64,000 bases of DNA, taken from assembly GCA_035048485.1 (NCBI GenBank), contig CM068592.1, forward strand, positions 36,898,001 through 36,962,000, in the 5' to 3' direction. Position numbers and translations under genes: made by a program. Source of the DNA: Pteria penguin (Eukaryota; Mollusca; Bivalvia; Pterioida; Pteriidae). Shown piece by piece: positions 51,243-63,403 of this stretch (the first letter of the stretch is position 1; each line of letters starts with the position of its first letter). The notes beneath the pieces are model-generated. The model saw nothing but the letters and a program-made list of their open reading frames with translations, had not been told where the DNA came from and did no database searches.

Positions 51243-51449
51243 TAAATGCCAAATGCCATCCTTTTTAACTCGTTTCTTCAGCGAATATTAGACATGTTCA
51301 ATTCGGATAAAAAAGTGTACCCTTTAGTTTAAATAATTTTACAATATTCATAAATAATTTTTGCACAATTGAAACTCTCCACTATTGGTATATTCAGAGG
51401 TATATCATGCATATGTCAAACCATTTTGGAAATCCTTTCGTATGTCTTT

Positions 51450-52620
51450 TCAATGTAAAGATGAATGATAAATCCAAACCAACCGAAAATCATCACGTTT
51501 GTGATAGAGTGAGGTGTTCAACTGACCATCAATGTCGAAAGACAACATAATATCTAAATACAAAGTACAATTACTACTTTCTGAGACCTCCAGTTCACTT
51601 GGATAGATGATGATGAGGTAATCCGCGAACAAAGGATGATTAATTGAAAGCAAGTCATTTATATATCTGTAAGTGAAATGGAATTGTTTCTTTCCTTGCG
51701 AAAGCAAAGACTGAATGAATTCAGCTTTGTTTGAGTAAAGGAATATGTCAGCCAGAATCCGGGCAGTTAGTAGTATCCATTGGAATGCGGACAGTTTGTT
51801 GAAAAACCTTTTCTACAGACAAAAATGTAATCGAAAAGAAATATTAACATTTTGATGACATCTGTTGCAGTATATATTTATATATGTGTTAGAATCTGAA
51901 TTTTCCCTGACAAAGTAAAGTTTTATTATGGCCTATAACTATATATTTGAATTTGCAGCTTCCGTTTTTACTAGTACATGCATTTTGGATAAATTCCGTT
52001 AATCGGAATATACTGTTTCGCAATACCTATGAAGGCCAGATTTAATTTCTGATAATATTATTGTGATACATCCATACTGATTTTGTGGAATACCTCGAGG
52101 AAACAGCCATAAAGCATTGGTTTGTTTTTTTGGAATGCAGTACAGATATGGAAGTTCTAGATTTAATTTATTTTTGTCAATACCAAACGTATTGTGGACA
52201 GATTTATGATTTTCAAGTACTTCCGAAACCGAAAAGTTCGTGAGAGTATAAGTAGGATTTCCTGGAGCTGAATTTAATCTTAATTCTTTTACTAGGCTGT
52301 CAAAGTACTATTTCTCACAAGTAAATCTATAATTATTAGAAGCTTTATCTGCTGGTGTTATGATATACTGTTCTTGGAGGAAGGACAACATCAGGATATT
52401 TGAAAATAGATTCGAAGCTGGAATTTACAGAGCCTTGTAATTATTAATCACCAAGGACATGCACACAAAAGTAAAAGTTCTCTTAATTTGGTATTTTTAA
52501 CAATATCAACAGTGATGACATGGCCATCAGGAGAATATATAGAATTAGATGAGGAATTTATGAAAATTGCAGTAAACATTATCATATTAACACTTTAGAA
52601 GTTTTGATAGTAAAAACCAT
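51450..52620 (-). pseudogene. Reverse transcriptase relic (B/C family)
   Basis: On the minus strand the N-terminal part near 52350 has QEQYIITPADKA, typical of the start of this RT. NHKSVLNTFGIDKNKLNLEL and LPYLYCIPK follow, then decayed sequence. Near 51770 is the GIPM...N motif region, and 51450-51707 codes for HFTYRYINDLLSINHPLF (RYIDDLL with D to N), SELEVSES and LDIMLSFDIDGQLNTSLY. Several frames are used and the stretch just before RYIND is deleted. The catalytic aspartate change and frameshifts make it inactive. It shows the order N-terminus to palm seen again at 57641-58620. Confidence 0.78.
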
Positions 52621-52979
52621 AAATTTTAGTACGGTGTAAAATTGGGAGATCTTTATTAACACATGTATCGGGGTTTTTTTTCTAACTCCATACATATATG
52701 ACAGACATCATAAGCAATAAATGATAATAGCCTAAACTTATACGGACTATTTTTTCAAATGATTTGAAAATTAACAAGTTTTCACAAAAGTAACTGAAAA
52801 TAGTGAAAACCCTGTTTACAGCTAGATGGTCATTAAACCTATGTTTAACTTACGAAACCTTTTCTTTAAGTTGTGATGTTCTAAAGGCTTATATAGTTTC
52901 ATGTAAAAGGAACAATGTTAGCACTTTGAGTTTGGAAGTTCTTGGGCTAAAACCATTTGCTCTTCTTGATGAACTGTAT
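52621..52979. other. AT-rich DNA, possibly old retroelement flank
   Basis: No motif recognised. Confidence 0.3.
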
Positions 52980-53130
52980 GTAAGGTGAAAGTGAAATTTC
53001 TTTCCATTGGAGAGAATGTAATGCATGAAGTCTGCCTCGAGTGAGTAACGGAAAGTGTCAGCCAGAAGTAGGAGGCAGTAATCATTCTCTGGAAGGCTGA
53101 TAATTTGTTGGAAAAATTGTTGCAATAAAA
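52980..53130 (-). pseudogene. Short reverse transcriptase relic
   Basis: Reads QQFFQQIISLPENDYCLLLL, ADTFRYSLEADFMHYIL, a degenerate form of FQQIVGIPMGTNCAPLLAD. Ends abruptly after HLTY, before the catalytic motif. Confidence 0.65.
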
Positions 53131-53834
53131 AGCCAGCGATGTACTGATGATTTATGGCTTTTGTTCGTCTTTAGAATTAAATACAGTCATGGTAATTCAA
53201 GTTCAAATTCATCTTTAGGAATACGAAGTACTAAAATAAGATACCGAGTAATCCTCCGTCGGAATATCGATATAAAAAGACAAAATATTGAATTAAGTCA
53301 ATCAGGGACCCTCAGAAAAAAAATCCAGAAGTGGGATCAATGCCATGGAGGAGTAAGCATCCCCTGTTGACGGCAATATCCACAATGATGTCATTATATT
53401 AATCGAGTTATTATAAACTTGAAGTAACATTCAGTAGACAGTATAATACCGTATTCATATTTGATAAAACGTCACGATTAGTATTGTTATTGCAATAGAA
53501 ATCTACTACAATCATAACGATAAATCTTCAACCGAATAAATAGGTCAACAAGTTGGACAATGATATCCGATAATTATACTCAAGATCTTTGTATCGTTCG
53601 TAAAAGTTGAGGAACATTGACGTTTTATTTCAGATTCTTGTGATAACAACTTTACACTAAGTAATTTTCCTCGGTGTATGGAAGAACAGTAGTCAGAAGA
53701 AGCTCTAGCATATCCGATCAATTAAGACACATGGACACCATAAGCAGGGATAATGTAATGTTACTAGATGTGTGGAAAGTTAAAAATAGGAAAATTAAAG
53801 TCGTCTCGTTAAGTCATATAGTGAAACATTTGGT
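53131..53834. other. Unique or strongly decayed DNA
   Basis: 'catggaggagtaagcatccc' at 53344 resembles sequence near other RT relics (16058), so part may be retroelement 3' flank. Confidence 0.3.
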
Positions 53835-54080
53835 TTACCATCTTTGTCGATACAAATACGAGGCGCAAGAAATAGATTCTGTTATCTCTTTAATTTCGAG
53901 TTCTTTGGGATATATTGCGTGTACATATGTATCAAAATGTGATATTAAATTCAAATTGTCATTTTTTTTTAAAAACTTGACTTGTATAATGTCAGCATCG
54001 CATGAATAAAGAAACAAATCGGCCTATAAGAGTGCAAAATTAGTGTCCATTGGAATGCCGACAGTTTGTTGAAATATTTA
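53835..54080 (-). pseudogene. Reverse transcriptase relic
   Basis: Minus frame has MFLYSCDADIIQVKFLKKND and YPKELEIKEITES, the region around the palm. Above it, 54020-54080 gives 'gtcggcattccaatggacac' (VGIPMDT). The YIDD motif is lost. Confidence 0.65.
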
Positions 54081-54513
54081 CAATTGCTTACAACATTGTT
54101 TATGAAAAACCCTAGTATGGTTTAAATGTCCTCATTAGTGTATTTTAATTTCGAATCACTGTCTTTTTCACAAAATCTGTGTCTTGATATTTTGATAATA
54201 CTAGGTACTAAAAGGGGAAGCGAAAGACATCTGACTTTGCTGTAGGGCAGAAGTCACCAAGGAGATGTACAATAAAAATTGATAATAAGTAATAAACACC
54301 TATCAATCATTTTAAATAGAAACAGAGAATTGCTTTTTGTTATCTATTACATCTGAATGAGAAAACTTTGTATTTACGTAAGTTGGATTAATAGACGCTG
54401 ACGGAAGACGAAGCCTTTCTTCTTGACAGTTTATATTATATGCTTTATATATAAAAGACAAATTGTAAGCTTCTTTGTCAGAAAGAACATTCAAATTTTG
54501 TTCCTTCTCTTAT
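54081..54513. other. Unique AT-rich DNA
   Basis: A minus frame at 54312-54494 is not recognised. Confidence 0.3.

Positions 54514-54577
<64 letters not shown>
54514..54577. repeat. (GT)n microsatellite followed by a G run
   Basis: 32 dinucleotides, then 'gttgggggggggg'. Confidence 0.97.
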
Positions 54578-54578
<1 letters not shown>

Positions 54579-54599
54579 TTGGGGGGGGGGTGCTTTACA

Positions 54600-55084
54600 A
54601 TAAGATCTTTAAGTTTCCTATTGGAAAATCTCACAACATGACCACATAGAGAATATATAAATTCAGATAAGGAAGAGGTCCCCGCCACTGGGTTCTTTAG
54701 ATTGCTCATATCAAAGCATTCTAAATTAAGTTTATAATTGAAAAAAGGAAGGCAATGTTTTGTGCTCTACATGTAGCTATACGAAATGCATTGCAAACTC
54801 TTCTTTCTAAAGTATGAAGCTAATGACGAGGACATCAAAATACTCAAATCATTTCATAAACCATCATTCAAATTTACCGTTACAAGCTACTTAAAAAGTA
54901 AAAAATCAATATCACAAGGAAGTGAATAACCACGATTAAAGCTTAGTTTACATTCTATAAATTTATGGTTGCTATAAAGATTTTCTTTGTGATTGTTGAG
55001 AAATTGTTGTGTGACATGTTGACATTTTAACTTGATTGTGGTCCTTGTTAATTCGTTTGTTCTGTGATAATACAATATTTTTAA
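54600..55084. other. Unique AT-rich DNA
   Basis: Nothing recognised. Confidence 0.3.
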
Positions 55085-55173
55085 TTGTCATTTTTTTGAC
55101 AGCTTCATATGAGTAAAGGAATATGTCAGCCAGAAGCGAGGCACAGTTAGTACCCATTGGAATGCCGACAATG
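55085..55173 (-). pseudogene. RT relic, downstream half of the copy split at 55174
   Basis: Reads VGIPMGTNCASLLADIFLYS on the minus strand and then loses homology after YEA. Its upstream half lies at 57641-58620 on the far side of the 2.46-kb element. Confidence 0.8.
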
Positions 55174-55892
55174 TCACTGTGTAGCATCACGTGACTAAAG
55201 TTGTTGAATCCACGAATTCAAAATGGAAGCAAAAAGCTCGCCTCAAAGATTACAAACAGGTATTCTGATAATTGTACTGACGAATTTATATATATCTATA
55301 GCCCATGTCCTTGTACAAACTGATAACGATATAATTGTCAACTTTTCAGTCAATAAATCATTGTAGTTTTTACAAACATGGTGACAAAATTCACGAACAA
55401 GCGAAATATGGTAGTTTCCACGAAATTATGAAAATTTACCAATTTCTTATTTTCGTTGCAATATTCATAGTTAAAACTGACAATGAACGTTATTTGCAAA
55501 CCCGCATATTCTACTTACCTAAAACTATTCATCTAAATGTGTATTTAAAGCTATTTTCAGATAATGTCAACAAGCAAAAGTGATGAGTTTCCACACATAA
55601 AAATCTGGTTCTTGAAAATCAAATGTTATATCATGAATTTACAATCGTTTTCTTATAACATAAACAAACTCGCAGTTGTGGGGAAACATATAAAAGCAAG
55701 TCAGTAAGTTAAAACATAAAGGAAATGGACCCTATGCATGTTGTGGGAGGAGATTCTTCAGTCAAGCAATATTAACTCTAATACCAAGAAATTTCCCACT
55801 TACACAACTAATCATCCGCTATAACTAATTCTTTCTGTCGCTCTGATTGATCAGTAGTTGAAAGTAAATCACAGAGGCCACCATTCAATTAT

Positions 55893-56150
55893 TAAGAGCC
55901 GATGTGGTCCAGTGGTATGGGACTCGCTTAGTGATTGGGATGTCCGGGTTTGATTCCTGTACTAGTCATGCAGGTGTTCTGCCTTTCGGATGAGACAGTA
56001 AAATTCGAGATCCTGTGTTGCTGTTGGCGTGGCACGAAAAGGATCCATCACTGCCTCGGGTTGGTCCATTACAAATGTATGAATTTGTATGCAATGCATC
56101 AGTCGGATGCCGTCACCAAATGCGTGCAATAATCGTGTAGTAACGTGTTA
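55893..56150 (+). mobile_element. V-SINE-like SINE, full length
   Basis: Head 'gatgtggtccagtggtatgg' with B-box 'gggtttgattcctgt', central domain 'ctgcctttcggatgagacag', tail 'gatgccgtcaccaaatgcg'. Ends where the 30-bp array begins. Confidence 0.83.
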
Positions 56151-56156
56151 CAAGAA

Positions 56157-56846
56157 TCAATTTTGTATAGTACATAACAACTGTAGAGTGTGTTGTATAG
56201 TACATAACAACTGTAGAGTGCGTAGTATAGTACATAACAACTGTAGAGTGCGTTGTGTAGTACATACACCTGTAGAGTGCGTTGTATAGTACATAACACC
56301 TGTAGAGTGCGTTGTATAGTACATAACAACTGTAGAGTGCGTTGTATAGTACATACCAACTGTAGAGTGCGTTGTATAGTACATACCAACTGTAGAGTGC
56401 GTTGTATAGTACATACACCTGTAGAGTGCGTTGTGTAGTACATACACCTGTAGAGTGCGTTGTATAGTACATAACAACTGTAGAGTGCGTTGTATAGTAC
56501 ATACCAACTGTAGAGTGCGTTGTATAGTACATACACCTGTAGAGTGCGTTGTGTAGTACGTAACACCTGTAGAGTGCGTTGTATAGTATATAACAACTGT
56601 AGAGTGCGTTGTATAGTACATAACACCTGTAGAGTGCGTTGTATAGTACATAACACCTGTAGAGTGCGTTGTATAGTGCATAACAACTGTAGAGTGCGTT
56701 GTATAGTACATAACACCTGTAGAGTGCGTTGTATAGTACATAACACCTGTAGAGTGCGTTGTATAGTGCATAACAACTGTAGAGTGCGTTGTATAGTACA
56801 TAACACCTGTAGAGTGCGTTGTATAGTATATAACAACTGTAGAGTG
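56157..56846 (-). repeat. 30-bp satellite array, about 23 copies
   Basis: Reverse complement of the unit at 45795-47285 with the same three subtypes. The minus-strand open frames of up to 278 codons are artefacts. Confidence 0.95.
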
Positions 56847-56976
56847 GCTTCAACACTGTTGTTCATACTTTTATATATTTTGAGAATTCCAATCATTCGG
56901 CCACGAGCATCACTGAAGAGACATAATTTGCCCAAATGCGCATATGGTGCACAAAATTAAAAGTATATATGTTCTA
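56847..56976 (+). mobile_element. Block C copy
   Basis: 'ggcttcaacactgttgttc' to 'gttctatatttat', joined to 'ctgaagagtac' of decayed array units, the same junction as at 45905. Confidence 0.82.
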
Positions 56977-57640
56977 TATTTATCTGAAGAGTACATTGTA
57001 TATTACACAACACATGTAGAATAAATTGTAATTTAGATAACACCTGTAGAGTGTATAGTATTTTAGATAACACCTGTAGAGTATATTATATTACAAATAA
57101 TATCTTTGATTTTATTAGCAAAACTGTAAGTTACATAATGGCAATGTATTTTCTAATTTCTTACTTATTTACGTGGAAGCTCATCACTTTTGTTTATTGA
57201 AAATATCATTCGTGGAACTCATCAATGTAAGAGTAAGAAATAGCTGTAAATACATATTTAGACGAATAGTTTTTAGGTAAGTAGAATGTGCGGATTAGCA
57301 AATAACATGAAATGTCACTTTTAAATATGAATATTCCAGCAAAGCCAAGAAATAGGTAAATTTTCATAAATTCGTTGAAACTACCATAACGTTACATACA
57401 CAGATTACGCTTTTTCGTGCCTTTTGTCACAATGTTTGTAAAAACTACAATGATTTATTGACTGAAAAAATGACAATTACATCAGTATAGGTTTGTACAA
57501 GGACATGGGCTTTGAATAAATATATTTACTTCAGTATAATCATCAAAATACCTGTTTGTACTCTTCGAAGCGAGCTTTTTGCCTCCATTTTGAATTCGTG
57601 GATTCACCAACTTTAGTCACGTGATGCTACACAGTGAATG

Positions 57641-58620
57641 TGTTGAAAACCCTTTCGTTCAAACAGCACGAAAATGTTATCGATAAGAAAGTTCAACATT
57701 TGGATGACATCTCTTTCAGTATATTTATGTTTGGAATCAGAATTTTCCCTGAGAAAGTACGTTTTATCATGGCCTATAACTATATATTTGAATTTGCGGC
57801 TTCCGTTTTACCAAGTAAATGCATTTTTGATATTTTCCGCTAATCTGTCTTTTAATTTCTGATGAGGAATCGTTGTGTAAAGAGTCGAAAAGTCTGAGGA
57901 CTTGATGAAGTGAATTTTAGTAAAACTTTTTTATTTCAGATGTTTTAATAACTCTTGAATTTTTTCAGGATCCACATTTGATTGATTCCATCTCTGGAAT
58001 ATACTGTTTCCCAATACCAAGAAGGCCAGATTTAATTTCTGATAATATTTTTGCGAGTAACATCGATACAGATTTTGTGTAACACTTCGAGGAACCAGCG
58101 ATAAAGCGTTGTTTGTAAGGATTTTTGTGCATTTATAAAATGCAGTACAAATATGGAAGTTCTTGATTTAATTTATTCGTGTCAATACCAAACGTATTGA
58201 GGACAGATTTATGATTTTCAAGTACTTTCGAAACCGAAAGGTTCGTAAGAGTATAAGTAGGATTTCCTGAAGCTGAATTTATTCCTAATTCTGTCACTAG
58301 TTTTCAAAGTAATATTTCTTCCAAGTAAATGTATAATTATTAGAATAAATATAGAACATATATATCTTTTAATTTTGTGTACCATATGCGCATTTCGACA
58401 ACTTATGTCTCTTCAGTGATGTTTGTAGCCGAATGATTGGAATTATCAAAATATATAAAAATATGAAGAGCAGCTTTATCTGCTGGTGTAATGATATAAT
58501 GTTCTTGGAGGAAGGTAAGTTCTCTGACAACATCAGGATCTTTGATACTGTAATAGCTTTTATCCAATCCGAAAGAGTGTCGATTTGGGTCTGCATGCAG
58601 AGTTGCTTAGATCAAGACAC
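57641..58620 (-). pseudogene. RT relic, upstream half of the split copy
   Basis: On the minus strand, near 58490, it reads QEHYIITPADKA. The counterpart of NHKSVLNTFGID follows near 58210, and at 57641-57700 NIFVLFERKGFQH leads up to the insertion point. It aligns in order with 51830-52620. Block C (58342-58478) interrupts it between the equivalents of 'attattaga' and 'agctttatctgc'. Frameshifts throughout. Confidence 0.75.
58342..58478 (-). mobile_element. Block C copy, shortest, inside the RT relic
   Basis: Constant end 'aaatatagaacatatatatc'. The other end stops at 'atatgaagagca'. The relic at 52335-52355 ('attattagaagctttatctg') shows the site without it. Confidence 0.85.
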
Positions 58621-58669
58621 TGCCTAAACCTGTTGACAATCAAAATCTTTATTATACAAAAGAAAAAAG

Positions 58670-59095
58670 AGAAGTTACTGGCTCAGTTATGTGGCAGAAG
58701 TCACCATGGAGTTATACAATACATGAATATAAATAATATACTAGAACATATAACACATTACAAAAATATTTGATGGTAGTGCAATTACGATACCGACTTA
58801 GGACGGTCATTTAATTTGACAAAAGCCAAACAAATGGTCTGGTTAACCGGTTTACGGGCCCACCTTCCCACTCACCATAACAGCAGAACAATCAAAGGAC
58901 GTACATTTAAAAATTTATAAATAATCCTCCATGTAAAGAACAAGGGTCAACAGGTATCGCATATTGAGAGGTCATAAAAATATAAACACGTAAGGTATTC
59001 TAAAACACATAATGGTATAAAAACATATGCGACATCAACATGATAAACCGTGCTCTGCCAGTCTGAAAGCGAGCTAAGACCCTATGTAATCTATT
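58670..59095 (-). mobile_element. Block B, long copy
   Basis: Reverse of 49092-49520: 'gagaagttactggctcagtt', 'gataccgacttaggacggt', 'aggtatcgcatattgagagg', 'ctgccagtctgaaagcgagc'. Confidence 0.82.
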
Positions 59096-60300
59096 TAATC
59101 TATTTATCAGGACTTTTGATGGAGGAATGTATGTTAATTATCTTTCATAGGATGGATTTTAAAGTTGTCGATTTTGGATGTAAAATAGATATTTACCGTG
59201 TTCATGAACACCTTATTTCCTTTCTGTGCCATTTCCTTTGGAAGCTGTCCGTTTCCTTTATGAATTTTGATATTAAATGATCTTCATTCTGGTTATTTTT
59301 GTTTGAAGCCACTAGGTTATATTGTATATCTTAGAACAAGGTGAGTATGTCTTTTGTATGGATGGATGAATAGATGAATTCTTTTAATTAATTAAAGAAA
59401 CATAAAACACGATAATAATTACTATTATGTCTTGCTTTAACTAAATTATTGAATATAGAACATTCTAGTCTCATCAAATTTCTGATTCAGAATTGCTTTT
59501 CAAGTTTATTATGGTAAGTTTCCAATATCTGATTAAAATACAAGAGTAAGAAGCAAATACTTCCTTTTCCAATCTTGTGACAAAAAGGGGGAATAACTGA
59601 AACAACGTTTTCAAGATACAATTGGAATGCAGAATTACTCTAACTTACACAAAGAATCTATAAGCTTTATGAGAATATTACCCATTAAAATGGAAATTGT
59701 ATCTAAATTATTGTATCAAAATGATATATTGTTTACAAAGCTATGTTGTATAGTTTATAATAAAGATTGTATTTTTGTAATTTATACCTTATCAAAATAT
59801 CAAGAATCTTAACATTATTTTTGAAACAAACTATTATATACCAAGAAGAACAACTCTGTGCACATTCGGGTTTATTTTATTCGTATCTATGATAACTTCC
59901 AACAGTATTTCTTTTTCTTAATTTTTGAAAAAAAAATGTATCTTTGTTATCTTTGTAAGAACCCCTTCCCCCTTTTGTATGTACATGTTGTACTATTTGC
60001 CAATTGTTATCGGTTTTGCAATTTTCTTGACATTGACATATCAAACCAACACTTGTGCATACATACACTTATATAGATACAGGTTTCATCAGCAGAAATT
60101 CAGTTGGAGTTACATGTACCTACAGTTGTCGGTCATGTTTGTGGTCAAGCATAATTTATACGAAGTTTTAATGATTTTGTGGAAAGCTGTTAACATTTAC
60201 ACCTCTTTAGAAACTTTTTAACGTTGTCTTATACCTCGGAATTTGCATAATCGATGTAAAAACACAAATAGTATCCCTAAAATAAAGAAATTACATGTAT
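59096..60300. other. Unique AT-rich DNA
   Basis: Short open frames at 59050-59280, 59627-59812 and 59858-60221 show no motif or splice support. Confidence 0.35.
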
Positions 60301-62785
60301 AATTTGCTTTATTTATGAACAAATATTCAGTTATATACTTCAAAGATGGCTGACAACTTCTTACAAAGGAAGTAATTCCAATAAATTTCATGCTAATGAA
60401 AACTATCTACAGTGGTCACGAAGTCTGGCAAATGTCACTTAAAATTTCTTTCTGTTCACATAACATGTACTTGTGAATGCGCTTAATGTGCCGTGTAGAA
60501 TGGGTGTCTTCTGTGCGATATTTTCTCTCTTGTTAAATACTATCCAAATAGGTAATTTGATCTCGGGAGACGGTTCGATATTTCAAAATTTAGCTGAGCA
60601 TGCTAATTGTATGTGGGATATCGGTCTTTGAAATCCTCAAATGGTAGCTGTAAATGGTACTATGTCACTGTTCTCTACAACAAGACGAGGGATGGGACCA
60701 TAGAAATAAATTGTGAGAATAAGCATCTACTACTTGGCTAGCCACATCTGTGTTAAATTCCGAAGATATACAATACTCCAACGTAATCATAGGTTATAAA
60801 TAAACGTAGTTCATGTGGATTTTACTATTAATAACTGAACTAGTCCTTAAAGTTGTTAAGTATAATACAGAATGACAGTAAAGTGTCGCGGGACGGAATA
60901 TTTGGCGACATTCCTTCTTTATGGAGTCAATTATAGAGAATAACATTCTATGGACAGCAGACTTGTATTATAGCGATATTCTTCATGAGCTTCTTTACAT
61001 CTACACAGTCTAACTCAATTCATGTTATAACATGTATGTAGAAGAAGATCAGTGCCTTCACATGGCTACTGTACCACAGACTTTAGCTACAATATCGATA
61101 TCCAGTGACGAAGATAGGGATACTTGCAAAATGTCCCTCAAGTCACGGGTAACAGAAATTGTAACGATATCGAGAAAATGAAATCAACTTCAAATGTTAT
61201 GAAAATATATTATGCAATAATAATGAACTATATATCAGATTTTTATTTGTTTTATTAACTGACATAATTCTTCCACTATTATGTCACATTCTGCATTTCA
61301 TACACACACTGTCAACATTATAATAGCAACAAAATGAAATAAACATATTGGTGAAATGGACATTCAGTATGGAGAGAATATAATACCATTACCACAACAA
61401 AACAATTCATCTTTCCATTTTACACATAACATTAGACAGTAAATCGAAAGTACAGTTAACCACATTATATTTCATAGTAATTCGAAAATACATCAATTTA
61501 CAGTACTCTTTACATGACAAAAAGTATAAATAATACAAATTCTAGCCAATAATATCACCTGTCTTACACGTTAATGATGCAATCAGATTTCAAGTTACTT
61601 CAGAAATATGTATAATACTCTGCTTCTTTGAGCTGCACTGCATTGTTTGTGTACTGAAGTGTAATATTCTCTACTAACCAGAAAAAGCAATCTTATTTTG
61701 AATACTAGAACAGTTTTCAGGAAACATCCATTTTATGGTCTTCCACGATTAATGACTGGAATAAATAATACATAAAACAAATAACACGATTGGTTGATAC
61801 ACGTATATGTGTTACAAGTTTTCATTTGATGAATTTTAATAGAACTGTATCGAATTTAGAACATAAACACTATCGACAAAAAATGAGACAAATTCACTTG
61901 AATACACTTTAAGGGCAGTACGGGGGAACTAAATAATAATATACAATACACATTTTAAAAACTCACCGATATTTGTATCGCTGTCAAACGGTTAATGCCA
62001 TATGACAGTCCTATAGCTTAAGATATGATTAATTATATACGAAACTGTATTATAAACATTCATCAATATTTATTATATTTATCATATCTAGCTTAAATAC
62101 ATGGTTGAGATCCATTGTCCTTGACTTAAAAAGACGATACCATACATTTCAGTAGAAATATATCATATTTGTGCCTTTAAATTTTGATGACATGATGATA
62201 TCAAACTTTTCTATTATACCGATAATGATATACAATGTAGATGCAGAACAATAAGAAGTTACGAGAGAAACATTTATCATTATTACATCAAAGATATTTC
62301 CATTTATAGTTTGTAATAGTTTAAGCAATAAGATACAATTTCATTATCGTTTTGTTGTTTTAGATACATTTACAATTAGCTTTAGTTCTTTTTGTAACTT
62401 CCAGCGAATTCAATGTTTTCTAACGATGTTGTAACTTAAATTCTTAAATGAAAATCAATAATTCGCATTATATATGTACAAAACCATCACCTTACCTTCA
62501 CCGTTACTTTAGTTAAAAGCGATTAAATAAATATCTCTCTAAGCATAGAGGAAGTACTGTGTACAGTCTCAAATTATAAGACAAAACAACGGATTCAGAT
62601 GGGCCATCAATAACTCCTAGACAGATTTCAGAGAGGGTAACTGAATAGCTAAGAGCACAAGCCACAAGAGCCGCCTATGCCAAAGTATTAGACTGAGATT
62701 CATCGTATGAGTTTGGATACATTACCACAATTATATTGATCTACTTTAAACTTACGCTCTTCACACGGTACTGAAGAAATAAAAC
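60301..62785. other. Non-repetitive AT-rich DNA
   Basis: No repeats of the kinds seen elsewhere and no exon recognised. The absence of mobile elements, next to a gene end, suggests gene flank or a long 3' UTR. Confidence 0.35.
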
Positions 62786-62992
62786 ATGCCAACACAAGGC
62801 AACGCTCTAGGTGTCATAAATTATCATTTGAAAAGTTCTTATGCTGAAGTACAGTTACCATACAATAAAACACAATATAGGGAGATGAATATCTCTGACA
62901 GAAATTCACTCAAACCCCTGTTTCATTTCGAAATGCCGGAAAACCTTATATATGACGAATATACAAAAGACATACCTTATCCTAGGCCATGA
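62786..62992 (+). CDS. Candidate small protein, 68 residues, unrecognised
   Basis: An ATG with an in-frame stop just before it (TAA six bases upstream) starts a frame reading SSYAEVQLPYNKTQYREM, NISDRNSLKPLFHFEMPENL, IYDEYTKDIPYPRP. It is rich in Tyr, Asn and Glu, with no signal peptide, membrane segment or motif I know. The composition looks more like real protein than other short frames here, and the DNA around it is not repetitive. It lies about 400 bases beyond, and antisense to, the 3' flank of the BAMBI-like exon. A chance frame remains quite likely. Confidence 0.22.
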   Translation: MPTQGNALGVINYHLKSSYAEVQLPYNKTQYREMNISDRNSLKPLFHFEMPENLIYDEYTKDIPYPRP

Positions 62993-63321
62993 AAATATTT
63001 CACCCTAGAGCTCCGATGTAATATATGGCCATTTGAGATACATTTCTTATTACAGAAGGGACAACTCAAGATGTTACCTACACGTGTATATCTAGGTTAT
63101 AACTTTATTGTATGTACCACAGTATTGATGTCATACTTTTGTGGTATGTACTCTGAGACATTCCCTCAAAAATAACTTTCAGGAAAGCCAATGTGATTTA
63201 ATTAGAAGTATTCTAGCTGAGTAACTAGAATCTATTACAGTGAGAAAGGACTGTTAATTAAAGATACAGTACATTTGGTCAGTATAAATTAAGTAACTGA
63301 AACTGAAAATTATTATTTAGA

Positions 63322-63327
63322 TTTATT
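63322..63327 (-). terminator. Candidate poly(A) signal AATAAA
   Basis: On the minus strand, about 77 bases past the stop at 63404-63406. Position is suitable, but AATAAA-like hexamers are frequent nearby. Confidence 0.3.
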
Positions 63328-63403
63328 AATATGCAATGATGAAACAATGTATAATGATAAATACGAAAACATAAGACTCAATTAAATCTTAAAGCTTATA
63401 CAG

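Larger units (their letters stand above)
55174..57637. mobile_element. Inverted-repeat element of 2464 bp with arms of over 400 bp
   Basis: Ends TCACTGTGTAGCATCACG and, inverted, CGTGATGCTACACAGTGA. The arms (55174-55600 and about 57170-57637) match in reverse along their length. Flanking ATG is present on both sides (55171-55173 and 57638-57640), consistent with a 3-bp target duplication. The split RT gives the reading-frame context (FQHI before, VGIPMG after), and uninterrupted relatives such as 31793-32452 show the empty site. The core holds a SINE, a 30-bp array and block C, and no transposase. CACTG-type ends with 3-bp duplications recall CACTA-like elements, but that is only a resemblance. 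Confidence 0.85.

Noticed and set aside
55893..55975. tRNA gene ('gatgtggtccagtggtatgg')
   Set aside because: Followed directly by the SINE central domain and tail; it is the SINE head.
56099..56960. Long Thr/His/Tyr or Cys/Arg-rich open frames
   Set aside because: Same 30-bp array in reverse; frame openness is a by-product of the period.
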